Source: Flavobacterium degerlachei (GTDB lineage: Bacteria; Bacteroidota; Bacteroidia; Flavobacteriales; Flavobacteriaceae). Taken from it: a stretch of 64,000 nt of DNA. The stretch covers positions 124,001 to 188,000 of the forward strand of contig NZ_FNMV01000007.1 of NCBI RefSeq assembly GCF_900106645.1, written 5' to 3'. Numbering within the stretch: position 1 is the stretch's first letter; the number at the start of each line of letters is the position of its first letter. The notes beneath the pieces are model-generated. The model ran no database searches. It was not told the origin of the DNA and was given only the letters and a program-made list of their open reading frames with translations. Below are positions 28,001 through 37,000 of this stretch, in pieces. The translations under genes and the position numbers were made by a program.

Positions 28001-31000
28001 CAGAGTCTCCGCCGCAACTGGAACATTGGTCAATGGTATTAATGTTGTAAATACTGGTTTAAGATCAACGACCAATGTATATTATAATACTGTTTACCTA
28101 AATGCTCCTGCATCAAGTGGTGCTGTTTTTGGCTCCTCAGGTATAAATCATACGGCCAGCGCAACAGCTACAACGGGGACTTTAGAGCTTCGAAATAATA
28201 TAATCATAAATAATTCGGCCTTTAAAGGCTCAGGATTATCGGTAGCCTTCCGAAGAAGTGCGGGAACTTTAGGGGTGTTAAATAATTACAGTACTGCATC
28301 TAATAATAATTTATTTTATGCAGGAACACCTGGTGCCAATAATCTAGTATATTATGACGGTACAGGTTCTGGAAGTTTTCAGACGCTTGTTGCTTTTAAG
28401 GCAGGAACTAATGTTGCAGGAACCATTTCGCCTAGAGAGCAGGCATCTGTAACTGAAAACACTAATTTTTTAAGTACAATTGGTGCTGATGCTTCCTATT
28501 TGCATATCAATCCAAGTATAGCTACACAAATTGAAAGTAGTGCTACTAATATTCCGGGTGTTACCGTTGACTTTGATGGTGACACACGACATGCTACTTT
28601 GCCTGATATTGGTGCTGATGAGGGGAATTTTGTTCGTGATGACAAAGTAGGACCTACTATTTCTTATACTGCATTATCCAATAATAGTTGTGGTTTATCT
28701 CCTAGTTTATCGGTTACAATAACCGATGCAAGCGGCATTAATACTACTACTGCAAAACCAAGAATTTATTATAAGAAAGCAGGTTCTATCGATGCTATTA
28801 CTGGTAACACTTCTAGTGAAAATGGTTGGAAATTTACAGAAGCAACTAATTCGACTTCACCATTTAATTTCAACATAAATTATGCTCTCCTTATAGGAGA
28901 GTCTGTTAGCACTGGAGATGTCATCCAGTATTTTGTAGTAGCACAAGACTTGGCAAGTACGCCAAATGTGAGTATGAATGCTGGAGCATTTGCTACCTTG
29001 CCTATGAGTGTGGTGTTGTCTACCGCAAACCTACCAACCGTTGGTACGACTAATAGATACACTGTTCTTCAGGGTTTAAGTGGAAACGTAACCATTGGTG
29101 CAGCTGGTACCTATCCGAGCATTACTGGAGCAGGAGGACTTTTTGATGATATTAATGCCAAAGGTCTTTCAGGAAATCTTACTGCAACTATAATTGATCC
29201 AACCCTAAATGCATCTGGGGCTGTAGCGCTAAGTGCAATCAGCTATGGCTGTGGAAGTAACTATTCACTGACTATCTCGCCTAAAGCAGGTTTAGCTGTT
29301 ACAATGAGTGGTGATGTAGCTGGACCAATCATTAATTTAAACGGTGCCAAAAATGTTATAATTAATGGATTGAATACGGGAGGAAGTTCGTTGACTATAA
29401 GTAATACGAATACTTCAACTTTAGCTACGACCATTCAATTAACAAATGATGCAAGTTATAATACCATTAGTAATTGTATAATAGAGGGATCTGGAACTAA
29501 TACTGCTTTGGGAACTATCTTTTTATCAACAGGAATTACTAGTGGTAATGACAATAATACTATTAGTAACAACACAATAAAAGCAGCGGGGTCAAACCTT
29601 CCTACCAATGCTATTTATTCAGCAGGAACTTCAGTAATTGCAGATAATAGTGACAATATCGTAAGTAATAATAATATTCAAGATTATTTTAATACAGGAT
29701 TTGCTTCAAATGGTATTTTTATCGCTAGTAACGGTTCAACATGGACGATAACTGGTAATAAATTTTACCAAACAGCCACAAGAACCTCTACTGCTAGTGC
29801 AATACATAGGGCAATAAATATTGTGACCGCTTCTGGCTCTAGCTATACTATATCAAACAATAGCATTGGTTATGCAAATGCTAATTCAACTGGAACTACA
29901 ACTTATAATGGTTCTTTTGCAAATTTATATCGAGGGATTGAAATAACTACCAGTATTTTAGGTGGCACATCAGTTATTGATGGAAATACAATAGCAGGGA
30001 TTAACTTTTCAACTACAAGTGGTTCAACTACACTTCCAGGGATATTTTCCGGGATTTCAGTATTGGGGGGTAATGTGAAAATAGGAAGTATCACAGGGAA
30101 TACTATTGGAGCCTCTACAGGAACTGGTTCTATTAGTATTTCATCTAGTACTTCTCTAGGTGTGATAACAGGTATTTCTTCATCGACAATAGGAACTGTT
30201 GTTATTGCAAAAAATAAAATAGGATCAATCAATGCGGTAAGCAGTGGGAATATAGGATATACTTTCTCAGGAATCTATTCAGCGGGTACTTTTGGAAATT
30301 ATACTATTTCTGAAAATAGTATTGGAAGCACTACCGAAGTAAATTCCATTTCTATAGGGGCTGGATCAACGAGTGCTGTATCTACTTTGTATGGTGTCAT
30401 TAATCTTGCTACAGGAGCCATGGAAATAACCAATAATACGGTACAAAATATAACAACAAACGGTACGGGGGCATCTGTTTTAACAGGAATTCTTAATAGT
30501 GCGGCTAGCGGTTCTGTTTTAAATATTACAGGGAATAATGTAATTGCCATTAGTAATACAGGAACTGGAATCGTAACGGGTATTTCGAATACTTTAGCAA
30601 CGGTAGCTGTAGCCAATATCAACAACAATACAGTAAGGTCATCTTCATTGGTGGGCGCAGGAGCATTTATAGGGATTTTGAATGGCTCTGCTGTGCCAAC
30701 GGTGAACATCAATAGTAATATTATAAGAAATATAAGTAGAACTACAGCAACTGGAAATGTAACGGGAATTTCAAGTGCAGGAGTTTTAAGTGTTGCCCTC
30801 AATATTAACAATAATCAATTAGGAAATACGGATGGAGGTTTTATAACTTATGACATTCCATCATCAGGTTCCTTAGTTGGAATTAGCGTTTCAGGGGGTT
30901 CTATCTTGTCTGCCCAATCCATTCAAAATAATGATATTAGAGGAATTGTGCATTCTGCGCTAAGTACAAGTGCGCATACCTATATTATCAATGCATCTGC

Positions 31001-34000
31001 ATCCAAGTCACAGAATATAAGTGGTAATAAATTCACGAACTTGAATGTCAATACAACGGGTGCCATTACATTAATCTCTAACAATGTGAGTCTGCCCAAT
31101 GGAGGTGCACAGAATGTTAATAATAATAATATAGTTTCCGGATTTACTAGATCAAGTACGGCAGGTTCTGGAGCACTTAATCTTTTTACAAGTACAACAG
31201 CTGTATCTGCAGCTGGTAGCACTATCAACAACAATAATAATAACTTTTCGAATATTACAGTAAGTGGAGCGGCAACTATTACTGGATGGGTGAATACGGA
31301 TGCAGGATACGGAACTAAAAATATTAAAAACAATACCTTCAGTACTTGGCAAAATACAACTGCAACTTCGGCAGCATCTATGACTGGTATTTCTGTGAAT
31401 ACACTGGGTACTGGAAATGAAATTTCTGGAAATCAGATCAATACTTTTAGCGCAGGTGGAAATATATATGGTATTCTAACTGCTGCTGGAAACGACAGAA
31501 TTTTTTCAAATACAATTCATTCACTAGTGTCTTCTGCTGCGATAACAACAACCGTTGTAAATGGAATTGCTATTTCGACAACAGGAACTTCTAAACAAGT
31601 GTATCAAAATACTATATATAACATTCAGTCAAATGGAGGATTTACCACGGGTAGCGTCAGTGGAATAGCTGTAACTGGAGGTTTGAATAATCTTATTTTC
31701 AGAAATAAAATATACAATATATCATCCGCTAACTCTGCAATTACCGGTACTGTAAACGGAATTATGGTTTCTAGTACCGTTGTAGATCAAACCACTACTA
31801 TCCACAATAATATTATTGGTGATATCAAAGCTACAGCGGGAAGTGGAGTCAATCTGGTAAACGGTATTAATGTTATGAATACTGGATTAAGAGCAACTAC
31901 CAATGTGTATTTTAATACTATTTACTTGAATGCAACGGCTTCAAGTGGAACTAACTTTGGTTCTTCGGGAGTAAATCATACCGCCAGTGCAACAGCTACT
32001 ACCGGAGTCTTGGATTTGAGAAACAACATCATTATTAATCAATCCGAACGTAAAGGTACAGGTGTGACAGTTGGTTTGCGTAGAAGTAGTTCAGCATTGA
32101 ATAATTTTGCAACCACATCTAATAATAATTTATTTCATGCAGGAGCAGCTTCACCAACAAATTTAATTTATTCTGATGGTACCAATCTAATTCAAACTTT
32201 TGAAGATTATCAATCATTAGCAAGTCCAAGAGAAAGCAATTCAGTTTATGCAGATTTAATTGGTATTTCAAAATTCATCAATAGCAGTGATCCTTCTTTA
32301 GCTTCATATCTTCATTTTGTTGACGGTATAGAAACTGTGGCTGAGAGTGGTGGGACTAATATCGAAGGTATCGATGTTGATTTTGATGGTGAGATGCGTA
32401 ATGGAGAAACACCAGATATAGGTGCTGATGAATTTGAAGGAATTCCTGCCTCTGCTTTGGCTGGAACTTACAATGTGGGACTTGGTAAGCGATTTACTTC
32501 TCTAACCAATGCAGGCGGATTATTTGCTACCATCAATAGTTTGGGATTAAAAGGAAATATGATAGTCAATATAACCTCAGATTTAGCAGAGGATGGTAGT
32601 CGTTCTTTAAACCAATGGAAAGAAGAAGGGGTAGGTAATTATACATTAACGATTCAATCCATTTCAGTAGCTCAAAAAGTTATTAGTGGAAATGTTGATA
32701 CGGGGTTAATTCGTTTTACTGGTGCCGATAAAGTTAAAATTGATGGGAAATTTGGAACAAATAATAATAGTCTGACCTTTAGAAATAATAGTGCAGCTAC
32801 AAGTACTTCAACATTTTTATTTATTAATGATGCCACTAACAACCAAATTCTCAATTGTAATATTGAAGGGATGGGTACCGGAATTAATACAGGTACAATA
32901 CATTTCTCTACAGGAGCATCAGCAGGAACTGGTAATGACCTTAATATAATTTCAAATAACAATATAACACCAGTTTCTAATAATTTACCAACAAATGCAA
33001 TTTATTCATCTGGTACTTCAATTGCTATTAATAATAGTGAAGTTACAATATCCAATAATAATATCAGGGGGTATTTTAATTCTGAGACTTCATCAAATGG
33101 TATTTTCCTAGCAGCTAATAGTTCAGATTGGAGTATTACTGCTAATAAATTATATCAAACAGCTACACGAACATCCACTGTGGCAAGTAATATCAGAGCC
33201 ATAAATATTGTTACTCCATATGGAGTTAATTATACAATTAACAATAATAGTATTGGTTTTGCAAATACCTCTTCGACAGATAACACAACGTATAATGGGG
33301 ACGTAGCTTCCACATTTAGAGCAATTGAATTGAATGTAGGTGTAAATGAAGTAACTAATATTCAGGGTAATAGTATTGGAGGGATCAATTTTAGTACTTC
33401 AGCATCAAGTTCATTACCAGGATTTTTCACGGGGATATCTGTATTGGGTGGTCGTGTTAATATTGGAACAACTGCAGGAAATACTATTGGAAGTACCATA
33501 GGAAATTCGTCTATCATTTTATCGTCTTCAACGACGGCGGGAGTTATTACTGGAATTTATTCGACTTCAATTAGTGATGTTGATATTAGAAATAATAACA
33601 TTGGTGGTATCATTACTTTAGGCGATGACAGCATTGGATATACATTCAATGGAATTTATACAGTTGGTGTAGCAGGAAATTATAGTATTATTTCCAACAC
33701 CATTGGAAGTAGTACTACAGCAAACTCGATTAATATTGGAGGTGTTTCTACAACAGCAATTTGCACATTCAATGGAATTAATAATAGCGCTACTGGAACC
33801 ATTTCTATCAACAGTAATACCATTCAAAACACAACCGTTAATGGAACAGCCGCTTCTGTTTATTATGGAATTCTAAATACAGCAGCAAGTGGGACTTTGA
33901 GTATTAATAGTAACAGTATTGTTTCTGGTACAAATACAGGTACTGGGACGGCTTCGACTAGTGTCTTTACAGCCATATTGAATACTGCAGCATGTGAATT

Positions 34001-37000
34001 TGCAGCTATTAAATCGAATATTATAAGAAACCATAAGAGAACCGACTCTGGAATATTTACAGGAATTTCTTCTACTGGTGCTATTTTTGGTTCATTAGCA
34101 ATAGAGGATAATCAATTAGGTAACAATAGTGGTGGACTGATAAGTTATACAGGTACAAATAGTAGAAATCTTATAGGTATTAATGTGAGCAGTGCAACTG
34201 GTATCGCCGCTTTATCAATCAAAAATAATGACATTCGAGGGATCAATTATCAAACTACTTCCTCTGGAGCAAATACTTATATTATTAATGCTGCTGCTAC
34301 TAACCAACAAACTATTAGCAATAATACTTTTACAGATTTAAATATTAATTCAACGGGGAATATCATCTTTATTTCTAATAATGTTTTGATACCTGAGAAT
34401 GGAACACAATTGATTCAAAACAATCGTTTGGCAACAGCTACAGCAGCAAGTACTTTTTTCAGTAAATCGGCAGGTGGAGGAACTGTAACATTATTTACCA
34501 GCACCACTACAGCAACGGCCGCAGCGGGAGTAACCATTACCCATAGTGGAAATAACTTTTCGAGACTAAATGTTTTGGACGCTACCGCCATTGCAGGTTG
34601 GGTTCAAACCGATGCAGGAGTAGGTTCGCCAACATTGACAATAGAAAATAATGTTTTTGAAAACTGGATAGGTGGTACGTCTGCAATAACCGCAATAAAC
34701 GTAAATACAACGAGTAATACCAATGCAACAAAAAATAATAGTATCAAAAGTATTAGTAGCAATGGAACTATTACAGCCATTACAACGGGCCTAGGGAATG
34801 ATAATATTTTTTCTAATACTATTGATAACTTGACCTCCTCTGGTGGTACCAGTAATACTATAGTTTCAGGAATTAATATTAGTTCTGGCGCTACCCAAAA
34901 TATTTATAGTAATAAAATAACCAATCTTACTGGAAACGATTTGACTTCGGGCTCAGTAAGAGGAATTCTGATTTCTGGAGGTACCTTAATAAATGTATAT
35001 CAAAATACTCTCTCGAAAATTACAGCTAACGCAAATACGAGTGGTACCATTAACGGTATTTGGATTTCAGGGGGCTCGTCTATCAATGTTTTTCGCAATA
35101 AAATTTATGATATTTCTTCTACGAGTTCAGTGATGTCAACCGGGACTGTTCAGGGAATTCAAGTATCGGGCTCATCTGCAAATTTAAATGCAACAATTAG
35201 TAATAATATCATTGGTGACATCAGAACAGCCAATGCAAATATTGCAAATCCTCTGAGGGGAATAAGTTTGATTTCTACTGGAGCTAATTCTAACATAAAT
35301 TTATATTACAATACTATTTACCTTAATGGAACTTCTACTGGAACAGATTTTGGATCGTCAGCTATTTATCATTCTTCAAGTGCAGCAGCATCTATTGCAA
35401 ATCTTGACATGAGAAATAATATTATTTTAAACAATTCAGTAGCTCTAGGTTCTGGTAAAACAGTTGCCTACTATAGATCTTCAACAGATTTAAGTAACTA
35501 TTCAACTAATTCGAACAATAACTTGTTTTTTGGAGGAACAGCCTCAGCAAACAACTTAATTTTCTTTGATGGTATTAACCAAGAGGAAACTTTAGCTGGA
35601 TTTAAAGTAAGAATGATTAACAAGGATCAGCTTTCAGTAACTGAAGACATGATAGCCAATTTAAAGTTTTTAAGCATTAACGGGTCAGATGATACTTATT
35701 TACAAATGAACCCTCTTAAAGCTACTTTTGCCGAAAGTGGAGGTGCAAACATAAGTGGATTTACAATTGACTTTAAAGGCAGTATTCGTCAAGGAAACCC
35801 AGCTTATGTAGGTACAGGAAATAAACCTGATATTGGAGCTGATGAGTTCGAAGGAAAATTTGTAAATGTATGGAAAGGATCAATAAGTCAAAATTGGGCT
35901 ACAGTTGGTAATTGGACTAGGAATTTAATACCTGTAACAGACGAATCTATTGTTTTTGATGAGATACCATTAAATGATTTAATACTAGATGAGGATAAGT
36001 CAGTATTGAATATTACTAACTCACAATCAACTTATGGTATTGTTCTTAATGGTAAAAAACTAACTTTAAAGGGAGGGTTGTTTTTCTCTGCTGGGGGTAC
36101 AATAGACGCTTCAGCCCCAAATTCTACGATGCAGTTTTCGGGCTCGGCTGTTCAATCAATAAATACAGCCGTATTTAAAAATGATGCAGTTTATAATCTG
36201 AATATTAATAATTTGAATAATGTAGTTCTTAACGGAAACCTAAGGTTGTTAAACAATTTAACGTTGACTTCTGGAAAGTTAGATGCATTCACCAATTCGC
36301 CTCAAATAACATATGCTGGAAACGCAGTGCAAACCATAGCAATTAATCAATTTCTAGGAGAAAAAGTATACAACCTCATTGTAGACAATGCTTCAGGAGT
36401 TCTACTTAATACTAATTTTGCTGTAACCAATTCATTGGTAATTAATAATGGAAAAAAGTTGTCTGTATCTTCGTTGTATCAACTTACTGCAATGGGAACG
36501 ATTAGCAACAATGCTGGAACAGCAGGTCTTATATTGAAATCAGATGCAAGCGGAACGGCTTCTTTATTGCATAATTCGAATGATGTTCCAGCGACAGTAC
36601 AGCGTTATATAAGTGGTCCTGTCGAGGGCTGGCATTTTCTTTCTTCGCCAGTATCTAATCAAGCCATTAGTGGTTCGTGGTTACCTGTAGGTAGTTATGG
36701 AACGGGAAATGTACTTACAGGAACAGGATATGATTTATATTTATGGGATGAACCATCGTACAGTTTTAAGTACAAACAAGATGCTAGTCCGATAGGGTGG
36801 AACTCGGTACATCCAGGAAGTAACTTTTCTGTAGGACGTGGCTATCTTTATTCAGTCCAAGCATTAAATCCTACCAAAGAATTTCAAGGAAATTTGAATA
36901 ATGGCATTATAAATTATCCAATTACGATAACCACACCTCCTACACCAGTTGATCCGATTTTAGATAATCTTAAAGGGTTTAGTCTTGTAGGTAATCCGTA

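Noticed and set aside
21986-34500. Many antisense open frames of 60-170 codons inside the beta-helix modules (for example 30299-30811)
   Set aside because: They recur at equivalent places in each module and have hydrophobic, low-complexity translations. They are by-products of the codon pattern of the sense strand, with no start context or family match.
25240-35857. Possible CRISPR-like or short tandem DNA repeats in giant gene 2
   Set aside because: Periodicity comes from protein repeats of a beta helix; there are no regular direct repeats with unique spacers and no cas genes.
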